Positions 36,373 to 45,108 are shown, counted from the first letter of the stretch. The stretch is DNA of 64,000 nt from Phragmitibacter sp965284365 (GCA_965284365.1 OZ260079.1:1488001-1552000), one strand, 5' to 3'. Translations and numbers: made by a program. The notes: generated from the letters alone by a model not told the origin.

Positions 36373-37530
36373 CTACTCCACAGGCACGAACTTCACACAA
36401 ACGGGTGAACCTACGTCGACCGTCTGGCCGGTTGGTTTCAATTTGCCAGTGGCCTGGTCAATCGAGAACACGGCTAGGCTGGAAGACTTCTGCCCTGCCG
36501 TGATGAGCCACTTGCCGGTCGGATCGATGCCGAAATTGCGAGGAACTTCGACCAAGGCGGGGGCATTCTCCAGATACGTCAGTTTGCCCGTTTCACTGTC
36601 CACGGAGTAGCAGGCAATCGTGTCGTGTCCGCGATTTGAGACATAGAGGAACTTGCCGTTAGGATGCACGATGATCTCTGCTGTGGAGAACGCGGGATCC
36701 ACGGCCACGCCGGGGGGCAGCGTGGAAATCGTATCCAGCGTCTTCAGTTCGCCTTTGGTCGCATCATACACGAAGCCTGTAACGGAGCAGGTCATCTCAT
36801 TGTTGGTCCAGGCGAACTTGCCATTGGGATGAAACGCGAAGTGGCGAGGACCGCCACCGGCGGGCACAGTGCCGAAAGCCGGATCGTTGGGCACCAGCTT
36901 GGCGGTCGCGGTGTCCATTTTGTAGATGAAGATCTTGTCGCAACCGAGGTCACAGGCGAAGGCAAACTTGTTGCCCTTGTCCACATGCACGGAGTGCGCA
37001 TGCGGCTTTTCCTGCCGCTTCGCGTTGGCGCCAGAAGGGCCTTCATGTTGAATAAACGTGGCCGTTTCACCGAGGGCGCCGTCTTCCTTGATCGGTAGAG
37101 ATACGACCTGTCCTCCGCCGTAACTGGCTGCCATGGCAACTTTACCGGTGGCATCGATCGCCACATGGCAGAATCCCTGACCTGGGGTGCTTTGCGTGCC
37201 GAGTGGGCTGAGCTTTCCGGTCTTCCGATCAAGCGCGTACGCGCTTAAGGCACCAGCGCCGCCTGCTTCCGAAACGGCATAGAGATTCTTTTTCGAAGGG
37301 GACACTGCAAGGAAACTGGGATTGGTTCCTTCTGCCACCAAACCTTTGGCAGTGAGTTTGCCTGTCTCGCTATCAAGGGAGAACAGATAAACGCCTTCGC
37401 TCGGCACCTTGGCGCCCTTGGCCTTGGTGTAAGTCCCGATGTAGACCCACTGATCGGGGGCCGCGTGAAGAGAAGGTGACGTAATGCCTGCCAACAAGGC
37501 GGCGACGATGGGAAGGATGGTGCGTTTCAT
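36373..37530 (-). CDS. Secreted lactonase-family seven-bladed beta-propeller
   Basis: A 385-residue protein with a signal peptide (LPIVAALLAGITSPSLHAA) and a propeller of the 6-phosphogluconolactonase/carboxy-cis,cis-muconate cyclase family. Typical blocks are VYIGTYTKAKGAKVPSEGVY, NPSFLAVSPSKKNLYAVSE, GQGFCHVAIDATGK, KPHAHSVHVDKGNKFAFACD and PRHFAFHPNGKFAWTNNE. Because it is exported, a cytosolic pentose-phosphate role is unlikely; hydrolysis of extracytoplasmic lactones is inferred. It ends 68 bases before the methyltransferase frame on the same strand. Confidence 0.85.
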   Translation of the reverse strand: MKRTILPIVAALLAGITSPSLHAAPDQWVYIGTYTKAKGAKVPSEGVYLFSLDSETGKLTAKGLVAEGTNPSFLAVSPSKKNLYAVSEAGGAGALSAYALDRKTGKLSPLGTQSTPGQGFCHVAIDATGKVAMAASYGGGQVVSLPIKEDGALGETATFIQHEGPSGANAKRQEKPHAHSVHVDKGNKFAFACDLGCDKIFIYKMDTATAKLVPNDPAFGTVPAGGGPRHFAFHPNGKFAWTNNEMTCSVTGFVYDATKGELKTLDTISTLPPGVAVDPAFSTAEIIVHPNGKFLYVSNRGHDTIACYSVDSETGKLTYLENAPALVEVPRNFGIDPTGKWLITAGQKSSSLAVFSIDQATGKLKPTGQTVDVGSPVCVKFVPVE

Positions 37531-37666
37531 CGGATGGAAGGGCGCGGGAACTGCGAGGAGAGGGTAAGGCTTCTACATGCAGCCTCTTTCAAACCTTCGT
37601 CTGCCGGTAGTTGCGAATTTGATTTCGTCGAGAAACACCTGATGGCTGTGTCTCGTTACTCTCCCC

Positions 37667-38016
37667 ATGATTGACTCCAGGCACCTCGGGAAATCTTTGC
37701 TTATGCTCATGCTGATCAGCCTAAGCTTGGGTCAGGTTTTTCCGCTCGCGGCACGTGAGCCCACCAGTCCAAAAAGTACTTATCCCTTTTATGGCAAGCT
37801 GCTGCGTATCTCATCCAGCGCCATCGAACTGGAAAGTTCATCCAAGAAATCGCCGCGCAGGCTGAGCGTTTCATCGGAGACTCATTCACACGAAATGGCC
37901 AGCCATCAAAGCCATTTGAGGCTCGGATCGGGCAGTGGATTGGAGGGAGCGCCAGGAAGGACCCTCTTTGGGGTGAAGCCGCCGTGACCGTCAATCTGAG
38001 TGTGAAGCAGAAATGA
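37667..38016 (+). pseudogene. Frameshifted small secreted protein (YPFYGK type)
   Basis: The first frame from ATG 37667 encodes a signal peptide (SLLMLMLISLSLGQVFPLAA) and a small beta domain, TYPFYGKLLRISSSAIELE and RRLSVSSETH. After about 37886 that frame turns into a Ser/His-rich tail ending at 37987, while the frame one base back continues the domain convincingly: TRNGQPSKPFEARIGQWIGG, SARKDPLWGEAAVTVNLS, ending at TGA 38014-38016. Adding one base near 37886 would join the halves into a protein of about 116 residues. It is either a pseudogene or a sequencing error. Confidence 0.65.
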
Positions 38017-38100
38017 CGACGATTAATTGATGTTGGTTGGAACAATTTTCCCAAGTCACCGAGTTGACAAGAGTGAAAAAATTTCCTCTAATGCGTTCAT

Positions 38101-39942
38101 ATGAGCAGCGCAAAACGACTCTTTCTTGTGGGTGCTTTGCTGGGCATGCCGGTCAGTTTTACCGGCTGCAATCAAGCAGACCCAAAGATTACTGAAGAGC
38201 TTAAGCGTCAGTTGGAAGAGAAGCAGCAGGAGGCCGATCAAGCCAATGCTAACTCATTAGCGTTGAAGTCGCAAATGACCGCACTGAAAAGCGAACTTGA
38301 TAGAGCAAAAGAAAAATCAAATCTGCCTGAAGGTGCGAAGACCGCATATCCCGAAGCCAATTCTTCAGCTCATTCAAATGAAGAAGCTGCAAAGCTACGC
38401 GAGCAACTGCGCGAGCTCTCTCGCCAGTTTGAAGAGTACAAGAGCAAATACAAAGTCAGTATCCGTCAGCGGGCATCCGGCTTGAAGCTTGAAGATTTCT
38501 CAGCGGGCGGGCGGAAATACACAGGCGTATCTGTTCGTGCTCTGGACGACACAAGCGTATCCATTCTTCACAATGAAGGCTTGGCTAAACTGGATGCCGC
38601 AAGTTTGCCAGATCAAGTAGCGACCATGCTTGCGTTCCGGCAACCTGAGTTGACCTCCGTCAGTCGCTCCTGGGGCACGCCGAAGAAACCTGCCGCACGG
38701 TCCAATCTCGCCAACCTGTCTTCCTCTCCGAAGAACAAACCAGGCACCGAGTCTGCAATCAACGATGCAGTCAACACTTCGGATGTAATACGCCACGCAG
38801 TTGTCATGATTGAAGGCACAGGCACAGGAGACGAGGTGAATGTGACCGGAAAATTCTCCAGCGGCTTGGGCCATGGTTCAGGGTTTATCGTGAATATCGG
38901 AAATGCCTCATTTCTCTACACGAATATTCATGTCCTGTCGGGTATGCGCTCTCTGAAGATCCGCACAATGTCAGGGGAGGAGATCAAAGATTTGGAGTAT
39001 TTAGAGGCGTCGGATGAAGCGGCGATCGGAGATGTCGCGAGATATAAACTCGTCAATCGTCGCGAACTTGCTTTCCGTTTCCCGCAGGTAAGCCAGGATC
39101 CTAAGGTTGGATTGGCAGTAGCCGCCTACGGTGATAGCGGAGGCGAAAGTGCAGTTACCATTCTTGAAGGGGAATTGCTGGCGGTGGGACCTGAGAAAGT
39201 GGAAACCAGCGCAGGTATTATCCAAGGAAATAGCGGTGGCCCCCTTGTAGAAGCTAACTCTGATGTTGTGGTCGGTATCAACAGTTTTATCTCCCACGAG
39301 ACCGCTCAGCAGGGGGAGGCCATCACTTCAGGGACACGATTTAGTCAAGGGAGGCGTTTTTCTTACCGCGCAGAGAGAATTGCAAAATGGCGTCGCTTGC
39401 CGCTAGATGGTCTGGCTCTCGAATCAGAAAGAATTCAGCAAATTGGGCGAGACACCACTACGCTAAAGGTAGTTACCAAGTTGGAAGGCATCATTAGCCG
39501 GAGAGGTTTTTGGGGACCAAACCAGGACAGCCTAATTCGCACAATACGCGATGATTTGAATAGAACGGGCGGCGGTAACACTGCTTCCACCCTGACTGCA
39601 GCCATGGCTACGGTGAATCAAAAGTTGCAGCGAGGCGTCGTACGCACCAAAAAAACCGAGAAAGGTGCGAGTGTGTTTTACGACGATCCAGAGTATGGCC
39701 CAGGCGCTCCCGTGGCCGCCGTCGAAGTCGCAAAGATCTACGAAGAATTTTTCGCCACTGTTTTCACTTTGCTAGCCAAGGATGTGAAAGGCGTGACTTC
39801 ACAGGACTATACGCCATTTCATTATGAAACCGCGATCGGGTCGAGTTTTAAGAAAGCGGAGGTTCAACGGTTGCAATTAGCATCACAAATCCGCTCCTTT
39901 TACGAAAGGGTGCGCTCCGCCAATTGGCAAAACGAGCGCTAG
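38101..39942 (+). CDS. Lipoprotein trypsin-like serine protease with coiled coil
   Basis: A 613-residue protein. The signal ends in lipobox FTGC (Cys 23), then an Asp/Glu/Lys-rich coiled coil spans about 30-125. A trypsin-fold domain follows with the catalytic triad in order: His 277 (LYTNIHVLSG), Asp 311 (GDVARYKL) and Ser 378 (IQGNSGGPLV). The last 200 residues are helical and unassigned. No PDZ domain is seen, unlike DegP. It is probably anchored in the periplasm and cleaves damaged or specific proteins. Base composition is more AT-rich than the neighbours. It is convergent with tRNA-Thr, 4 bases away. Confidence 0.82.
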   Translation: MSSAKRLFLVGALLGMPVSFTGCNQADPKITEELKRQLEEKQQEADQANANSLALKSQMTALKSELDRAKEKSNLPEGAKTAYPEANSSAHSNEEAAKLREQLRELSRQFEEYKSKYKVSIRQRASGLKLEDFSAGGRKYTGVSVRALDDTSVSILHNEGLAKLDAASLPDQVATMLAFRQPELTSVSRSWGTPKKPAARSNLANLSSSPKNKPGTESAINDAVNTSDVIRHAVVMIEGTGTGDEVNVTGKFSSGLGHGSGFIVNIGNASFLYTNIHVLSGMRSLKIRTMSGEEIKDLEYLEASDEAAIGDVARYKLVNRRELAFRFPQVSQDPKVGLAVAAYGDSGGESAVTILEGELLAVGPEKVETSAGIIQGNSGGPLVEANSDVVVGINSFISHETAQQGEAITSGTRFSQGRRFSYRAERIAKWRRLPLDGLALESERIQQIGRDTTTLKVVTKLEGIISRRGFWGPNQDSLIRTIRDDLNRTGGGNTASTLTAAMATVNQKLQRGVVRTKKTEKGASVFYDDPEYGPGAPVAAVEVAKIYEEFFATVFTLLAKDVKGVTSQDYTPFHYETAIGSSFKKAEVQRLQLASQIRSFYERVRSANWQNER

Positions 39943-39946
39943 GGGT

Positions 39947-40022
39947 TGGAGCCGCTTGTCGGATTTGAACCGACGACCACATGATTACAAATCAAGTGCT
40001 CTACCAACTGAGCTAAAGCGGC
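39947..40022 (-). tRNA. tRNA-Thr(UGU), CCA encoded
   Basis: On the minus strand the cloverleaf folds fully: acceptor GCCGCTT/AAGCGGC, D arm GCTC...GAGC, anticodon loop TTTGTAA giving UGU (reads ACA), T arm GTCGG TTCGAAT CCGAC, discriminator T and an encoded CCA (39947-39949). The anticodon stem has one U-U mismatch. The gene lies 4 bases from the protease stop and 83 bases before a tyrosine integrase, the usual setting of an attachment site, although the integrase is on the 5' side of the tRNA. Confidence 0.95.
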
Positions 40023-40058
40023 GAAAGGCTGATTCTATAAGGAATCCAAGCCGTCCCG

Positions 40059-40080
40059 CAAGTTTGAAAACTTGATTTTT
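40059..40080 (+). terminator. Possible terminator between tRNA-Thr and the integrase
   Basis: An A/T-rich hairpin CAAGTTT (40059-40065) with AAACTTG (40068-40074), followed by ATTTTT. The 2-base loop means that the inner pairs would open. It could stop transcription entering the integrase gene from the left, or be part of an attachment region. Confidence 0.4.
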
Positions 40081-40105
40081 CACGGTTTTCTTCTACGGTC
40101 AGGTC

Positions 40106-41248
40106 ATGAAAGCTGACTCCACCGTGAAAACGTGGGAAAAGACAAAGTTGCAAAACTTGGTTCGGCATAAATCCGGGCGATACTATGCTCGCTTCTATCT
40201 CGATGGCAAAGAGATTTGGAAATCACTGAAGACTGACCACTTCACCATCGCGGAATCAAGGCTGGCTGAAGCGCTAAAAGAGCACCGCCAACAGCGCGGC
40301 AAGGAGTCTAGCCGCTCAAGTTCCAAAATGACTTTCGGCGACGCAGGCAAGCTTCACCTGGAACGCATTGAGGAAAGCGTCACCCTCAAAAAGCGCACCA
40401 AGATTTACTGGAAGGCCACCTACGACGCCATGATGAAAAGCTGGCCGGAACTGGCTGCAATGGAGGTAAGGAAGGTCACCAACGCCCTTTGCCGCAAATG
40501 GGCAGCCGGATATGCCAAGAAAACCAGCGCGGCCCGCTATAACAACTCCCTGTCCCTTTTGAAGCATGTTCTGGATATGGCCATCGAATGCGGCGTCATC
40601 TACAGCAACCCGGCGACCGGCTTAGACCGTAGAACGGTTCACTCCAAAAAGCTCGAACTACCCACCCTAGACCAGTTCGCAAAATTTATCGGCGAGATGC
40701 GATCGGCTCACAGCCGTGATTCCCAAAACTGTGCTGACTTCGCTGAAGGGCTTGCCTATACAGGCTGCCGTAAATCGGAAGCAGGGCTTATCGAATGGCA
40801 GGATTTGGATTTTCAGACGGGTGAAATCGTAGTTAAGGGCGACCCAATTGAACGTACCAAAAACGGCGACATCCGCCGCGTGCCGATGATTCCCGGAGCG
40901 AGAAAGCTCTTTGAGCGTATGCGTGCCGAGCGTCCTGACGAGGGCAGGACCACAGAAGTTTTCAAGGTTCGCGAGTGCGAGAAATCAATGACAAGGGCCG
41001 CGAAGAAAATCGGCATGATGCGCGTCACACATCACGACCTCCGACATTTCTTCGCAACCGTTTGCATTGAAAGTGGAGTCGATATTCCAACCGTATCCCG
41101 CTGGCTTGGCCACAAGGACGGCGGAGCGCTTGCCATGAAAACCTATGGGCATTTGCGCCGCGAGCACAGCCTCGCACAGGCTCAGAAGGTTTCCTTTGCT
41201 CCTGCGAAGCTGCTTAATGCTCCGGCTGCTTTCCGGCCCAAGAGTTAG
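40106..41248 (+). CDS. Tyrosine recombinase / phage-type integrase
   Basis: A 380-residue integrase. The N-terminal arm-binding and core-binding region is basic (KSGRYYARFYLDGKEIWKSL). The catalytic domain shows Arg 222 (TGCRKSEAGLIEW), the HHDLRHFF box (His 310, Arg 313), WLGH and the nucleophile Tyr near 347 (KTYGHLRRE). It catalyses site-specific integration and excision. It lies 83 bases from tRNA-Thr with its 5' end facing the tRNA, so it probably inserted the island here. Its end overlaps a convergent HTH gene by 35 bases. Confidence 0.92.
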   Translation: MKADSTVKTWEKTKLQNLVRHKSGRYYARFYLDGKEIWKSLKTDHFTIAESRLAEALKEHRQQRGKESSRSSSKMTFGDAGKLHLERIEESVTLKKRTKIYWKATYDAMMKSWPELAAMEVRKVTNALCRKWAAGYAKKTSAARYNNSLSLLKHVLDMAIECGVIYSNPATGLDRRTVHSKKLELPTLDQFAKFIGEMRSAHSRDSQNCADFAEGLAYTGCRKSEAGLIEWQDLDFQTGEIVVKGDPIERTKNGDIRRVPMIPGARKLFERMRAERPDEGRTTEVFKVRECEKSMTRAAKKIGMMRVTHHDLRHFFATVCIESGVDIPTVSRWLGHKDGGALAMKTYGHLRREHSLAQAQKVSFAPAKLLNAPAAFRPKS

Positions 41249-41636
41249 CAATTCTCCCCAACACTGCCTTGCGCGTGTTGGGATTCGACTTTGCTGCTGG
41301 AACTGATACGCGGGGATTAGCCTTTCCGACAGAAATTTCTATAGGAGCTTTGCGCCGAAGTTCAACGAAACGCTGCCAGATGTTTTTCTGCTCAGGGGAA
41401 AATGCCTCCTGCCTTTCCTTAGCTTTTTTCGGCTTTTCCTTTCCGTTGTAAATCCCCGCGCTTTCAAGTACGCGCTCGACTTCCTTTGCAGGGATCAAAA
41501 TGCGCCCGTGCTGGGTAATTGCATTTACCCTGCCCTGATAAATTTGTCGGTAGCCCCACGTCTGAGATTTACCGAACAGATCAGCAAACTCGCCGGGTGA
41601 ATACGCCACGCGTTGCTGGAGGCGTTCAGTTGACAT
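41214..41636 (-). CDS. Small HTH DNA-binding protein, excisionase-like
   Basis: A 140-residue basic protein. The N-terminal 60 residues form a winged-HTH/excisionase-type motif: YSPGEFADLFGKSQTWGYRQ, IYQGRVNAI and GRILIPAKEVERVLE, the pattern of AlpA/Xis-like MerR-superfamily domains that read a site and bend DNA. The rest is Lys/Glu-rich with low complexity. It converges on the integrase with 35 bases of overlap. It could be a recombination directionality factor or a regulator of the island. Confidence 0.65.
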   Translation of the reverse strand: MSTERLQQRVAYSPGEFADLFGKSQTWGYRQIYQGRVNAITQHGRILIPAKEVERVLESAGIYNGKEKPKKAKERQEAFSPEQKNIWQRFVELRRKAPIEISVGKANPRVSVPAAKSNPNTRKAVLGRIANSWAGKQPEH

Positions 41637-41744
41637 CGCGCAATGTGGACTAGCCTAAGGATTCTGCAAATTGCATTGACACCATTCCAAAACTCAATTC
41701 AGCTTATACAATCATTGATGGAGCAAAATTAAACTAGGTAGCGT

Positions 41745-42749
41745 ATGCCAAAACTGCAACATGAAGTCGAAATAGCCAACGTAACCATCAAATTTGGAGA
41801 GGAATTGAACCTCCTGGACATGTTTGATGAGACGGTTAAGCCTGCGTTTTTCTCTGGCTTCAAACGCACATTTGGGCAGACAAAATACTTCTTCCATCAA
41901 GTAGAGGTTGTCACACTGGACGCTTCCCTCCCAGTGGTAGGGATAGTGGGCCGTTTTGTGAAGGACACCGTTCTTGAACGTGAACAAATTTATGAAGACG
42001 GAGATTTGGTGAATGCAACTGGCGAGCTCGCGTCTTCTCCATCATCGGTTTTCCTTCTAATTTTGAATAGTCACAGACTGCTGTTCCTAAGGGAACATCG
42101 CGGTTCGCCTCCAATATCCGCATTTGAGACCACTTTGGCTCGCTTCCTAAAAAAGTCACATCAGGCATTTGTTCGCTCAAGAGCTAGAGAGAAAGACCCA
42201 GAAACAGGAAAAAGGCTTCTGAAGGCGGACGTTTTGAAACTGTATCCGTACCCTGAAGTTGAGATCATGCCCATTGCCTCAGAGGAAAGCATGGAAAAGT
42301 TCATACAAAGATTCAAGACGCTAGAGCTTGTCAAAATACGGCTCCTGCCAACAAATAGCGAACTAGACAACGACCCGCTTTTCAAAAAACTTCGTAGTGG
42401 CGGTGAACGAATCAAGAGCACTGCTACAGTTCTAAACTATGAAAACAAAAAAGGTTTAAACAAGTCTGAGGCAGTGTCGCAAATGGCTGCTGCCGCTAAG
42501 CAAGGAAACCATCAATTCAGACTAGTCGGTCATGAATCGACTGGCGAAAAGCTCATTGGCAATAACGAACATTTCAAAGTCCAAATCCCCATAGATAAAT
42601 TGCCGAGTGCTGTCAAAGATGCAGCGAGCAAGCTATTCACTGTGTTTCAAAATCTGGTAGAAAAATCAGTAATCGCTCTGCCAAAGGTCGCACATGAGTC
42701 AGCTGAAAAAATCAAAAAACTATTCTCCTCAACGACCGATGACACATGA
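41745..42749 (+). CDS. Island protein of unknown function, 334 residues
   Basis: A soluble protein with no recognised family. The first 120 residues look alpha/beta: VEIANVTIKFGEELNLLDMF, FHQVEVVTLDASLPVVGIVG, SSVFLLILNSHRLLFLREH. A helical arm (LARFLKKSHQAFVRSRARE) follows, then VLKLYPYPEVEIMPIASEE, and the C-terminal third is helical and Lys-rich. No catalytic motif is visible. The gene is AT-rich compared with chromosomal genes. It overlaps the next gene by 11 bases, so the two probably form one functional unit. Defence against phage is a guess from position only. Confidence 0.65.
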   Translation: MPKLQHEVEIANVTIKFGEELNLLDMFDETVKPAFFSGFKRTFGQTKYFFHQVEVVTLDASLPVVGIVGRFVKDTVLEREQIYEDGDLVNATGELASSPSSVFLLILNSHRLLFLREHRGSPPISAFETTLARFLKKSHQAFVRSRAREKDPETGKRLLKADVLKLYPYPEVEIMPIASEESMEKFIQRFKTLELVKIRLLPTNSELDNDPLFKKLRSGGERIKSTATVLNYENKKGLNKSEAVSQMAAAAKQGNHQFRLVGHESTGEKLIGNNEHFKVQIPIDKLPSAVKDAASKLFTVFQNLVEKSVIALPKVAHESAEKIKKLFSSTTDDT

Positions 42750-43362
42750 GAAAATGGATGATGATGTGCTCAAGGAGAAAACTCTTTGGCAGATTTTCCG
42801 TGCTTCCCAATCAATTCCAGATTCACCTTTTAATTGGGTAGCTGGATTATGCACATTCGCGATTTTCTTTATCTATTCGATTTTAGAAAAGGACACGTTG
42901 CGTATTCATGCGGTTTTGATGCAGATCGCAGAATTAGGGGTGAGCGCCTCCGTTAGTATTTTGGGGTTCCTCATTGCCGGGTTCACCATCTTTTCTACAT
43001 TGGCAAAACCCGAATTGGTCGTATTGATGGCTCGGACCAAACACTCCTGCGGGCTATCCTACCTTAAATACAATCACTTCACATTCGTGAGGGCGTTCAT
43101 ATATTATCTCGCATTTTTAGGATTCGCACTGGTTGTCCAAATATTTGGAACTATCGGGGGGCCATTCTCAGCATTTACTCGTCTGCTTCCAGATCCTGAG
43201 GACCTGTTATACTGGGGTAACAGGGCAATGCTAACTCTCGGTGCTGCATTTTTCACTTTTGTAATCCTCCAACTGAAGTCTTTCGTATTTAACGTATATC
43301 ACGTTGTGATGACAGGAGTGCGGTTTGAATTGGAGGCTGATAATTCTGATGAGAAATCCTAG
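42739..43362 (+). CDS. Four-helix membrane protein paired with the preceding gene
   Basis: About 207 residues from ATG 42739, overlapping the previous gene by 11 bases; ATG 42754 or 42694 are alternatives. A charged cytosolic start is followed by four membrane helices: about 33-49 (GLCTFAIFFIYSIL), 58-88 (GVSASVSILGFLIAGFTIF), 110-130 (FIYYLAFLGFALVVQIF) and 163-190 (MLTLGAAFFTFVILQL). It ends in an acidic tail. No transport motif is seen. Its layout, with a soluble partner in front, resembles sensor/membrane-effector pairs, but no known family could be assigned. Confidence 0.65.
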   Translation: MTHEKMDDDVLKEKTLWQIFRASQSIPDSPFNWVAGLCTFAIFFIYSILEKDTLRIHAVLMQIAELGVSASVSILGFLIAGFTIFSTLAKPELVVLMARTKHSCGLSYLKYNHFTFVRAFIYYLAFLGFALVVQIFGTIGGPFSAFTRLLPDPEDLLYWGNRAMLTLGAAFFTFVILQLKSFVFNVYHVVMTGVRFELEADNSDEKS

Positions 43363-44366
43363 TAGTTCACCTTAAAGCTTGGCGATTCTTCTGGCTTCAT
43401 CCGTCTGCGGTCATATAGCCTTGTCGTTGCAATGCTTGAATGGCCAAGCCATTCCTGAACCTTTGCAATATCAGCATCATGATCTAATGCATTCGTGGCG
43501 GCAGTCGCCCGGAGGCCATGCACGCAAATCGCCTTTGCATCGATGCCGATCATGCGAGCATATTTTTTCACCACGTCCTTATAGATGGCATTCCCGGTCA
43601 GCGCATTTTCGAGAGAGGTTGTCGACGGATTCTTGATTGGTAAAAAAAGTGGAGACCGGCCGTCAGTTTTGTGCACGGTAATTTCAAGGTAATCACTGAT
43701 GCGTTGCGTCGTGTGAGGATTCACCGGGATGAACCGTGTTTTCCCGCCTTTTCCTTCAACCCGAAAATGCGGCACGCCGCGCCTTTCCTGAAAGTCGCAG
43801 ACTCTAAGAGTGCAAAGTTCAGCACGCCGCAAGCCGTGAAAAAGAAGAGTCGATAAAATTGCACGGTCGCGGATGCCCTTTAGGGTATCTGTAGCAGGAG
43901 CCTCAAGAATTGCCTTGACGCGGTCATCCGATAGTGAAGGCGACTTCCCCTCATTAGACCGCATGTTCGGGCGCTTCACGCCATCTACCGGATTGTGCGA
44001 AACTGCATTTGCTTCACATAGGAAATCGAAAAGCGACGACACCGCCGACAACTTTCTGCGGATCGTTGACGCCTCCAGCGCACGCTTTTCAAGTTGCTTG
44101 CGCCACGCGATCAGATGAGACCGCTTTACCAGGCGGAGTTCACTGGCGTGATTTATTCCGGCAAAGTTCATGAATTCATGCACATCATTTTTATATGCCC
44201 GACGGGTATTGGCATTTTGAATATTGGCAAACCATTCCATTTCCGCAGGAACCTCGGCAAGGAATTGAAATTCTGATGCCGTCAAAACGCGGTTGTCATC
44301 ATTCGGCAGGATTGTTCTAACTGAAGTTGCGGCTTTGCTTTCTTGCTCAAGAATTGCAGTGCTCAT
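43359..44366 (-). CDS. Second tyrosine recombinase, XerC/D-like
   Basis: A 335-residue recombinase. A SAM-like core-binding domain spans about 40-130 (NTRRAYKNDVHEFMNFAGI, LEASTIRRKLSAVSSLFDFL). The catalytic domain shows FHGLRRAELCTL (Arg), GKGGKTRFIPV (Lys), VHGLRATAATN (HxLR), WLGHSS and Tyr 318 (TTRLYDRR). It is last in a minus-strand operon: its ATG overlaps the toxin stop by 4 bases. Such Xer-type enzymes usually act on two 11-13 bp arms around a 6-8 base spacer, and a repeat of that form lies upstream of the operon. Confidence 0.9.
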   Translation of the reverse strand: MSTAILEQESKAATSVRTILPNDDNRVLTASEFQFLAEVPAEMEWFANIQNANTRRAYKNDVHEFMNFAGINHASELRLVKRSHLIAWRKQLEKRALEASTIRRKLSAVSSLFDFLCEANAVSHNPVDGVKRPNMRSNEGKSPSLSDDRVKAILEAPATDTLKGIRDRAILSTLLFHGLRRAELCTLRVCDFQERRGVPHFRVEGKGGKTRFIPVNPHTTQRISDYLEITVHKTDGRSPLFLPIKNPSTTSLENALTGNAIYKDVVKKYARMIGIDAKAICVHGLRATAATNALDHDADIAKVQEWLGHSSIATTRLYDRRRMKPEESPSFKVNY

Positions 44367-44779
44367 AGCACCTCCACGCCGACTTTTTTGGCAGCTTCCT
44401 TCAGTTCCCGGTCATTGGTAGCAAGCGGTAGCGAGCGCCTTTGCGCTAATTCTAAATAGGCAGCGTCGTAGACACTCAAGAGGCAGCTTTGCGCAATTTC
44501 TGCGGTTCGTGATGAAGCAAAACGCGGTGATTCCAGATCATAACGAATTGGCAAACTTTCAAAATCCGCCAGACCTGCATCACATGATTCTTTTGTCAGA
44601 CGCTTCCGTTTTGTGAACGCAGTGACGAGCACGTTTGAAACTTCATAGCGTAGTAGCACCGGAGATTCAGCAACAGCCCCGAGCGCCAGACTATCCAGAA
44701 GCGTTTCCGCTTCCGGTGATACTTCATCACTCAAGAGCCAGGAAAGAACAATGGAGGAATCCGCTACAAAATTCCTCAT
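44363..44779 (-). CDS. PIN-domain toxin, VapC-like
   Basis: A 138-residue PIN ribonuclease. The four acidic active-site positions are visible: Asp 7 (VADSSIV), Glu 46 (RYEVSNVL), Asp 105 (VYDAAYLELA) and Asp 123 (TNDRELKEAA). VapC toxins cut tRNA or rRNA when the antitoxin is lost. The start overlaps the antitoxin stop and its own stop overlaps the recombinase start, both by ATGA, so all three are translated together. Confidence 0.88.
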   Translation of the reverse strand: MRNFVADSSIVLSWLLSDEVSPEAETLLDSLALGAVAESPVLLRYEVSNVLVTAFTKRKRLTKESCDAGLADFESLPIRYDLESPRFASSRTAEIAQSCLLSVYDAAYLELAQRRSLPLATNDRELKEAAKKVGVEVL

Positions 44780-45033
44780 TTACGGCCATCCTCAAGCAAG
44801 TCCCGAACGCTGATGCGCGGAAGTCCCTTGATGTTGATTAGCCTTTCACTGCGGCGCAGTTTTATGTTTGCGAGCAACCGAGCAATTTCGCTCTGGCGTG
44901 GCCGTCCTTCGGGGATCATTCTTGCCACCGGCATTTCGTGCCGCGTGATAATCACTTCTTCACCGTTTTCTACCCGAGAGAGCAATTCCCCAAATCTGGT
45001 TTTCGCCTCATGCGAAGGAATAATGCCTTCCAT
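44776..45033 (-). CDS. Phd/YefM-type antitoxin
   Basis: An 85-residue antitoxin with the Phd-fold N-terminus (IPSHEAKTRFGELLSRVENG, EEVIITRHEMPVARMIP) that binds DNA, and a C-terminal arm to wrap the PIN toxin. ATG 45033 is preferred over ATG 45045 because GGAGG lies 5 bases before it and the family pattern starts there. Antitoxins of this type repress their own operon by binding palindromes; a perfect 12-bp palindrome lies 75-105 bases upstream. Confidence 0.85.
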   Translation of the reverse strand: MEGIIPSHEAKTRFGELLSRVENGEEVIITRHEMPVARMIPEGRPRQSEIARLLANIKLRRSERLINIKGLPRISVRDLLEDGRK

Positions 45034-45108
45034 ACCAACCTCCATTGACTGATTGATGACCAGTTTACCACATTTGCCTCCTTTGGGTCAAGAAGTAGTT
45101 TTCCACTC

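Noticed and set aside
41745..43362. Assignment of the unknown pair to the Kiwa defence system
   Set aside because: Only the soluble-plus-membrane layout agrees; order is reversed and no KwaA or KwaB sequence feature could be recognised.
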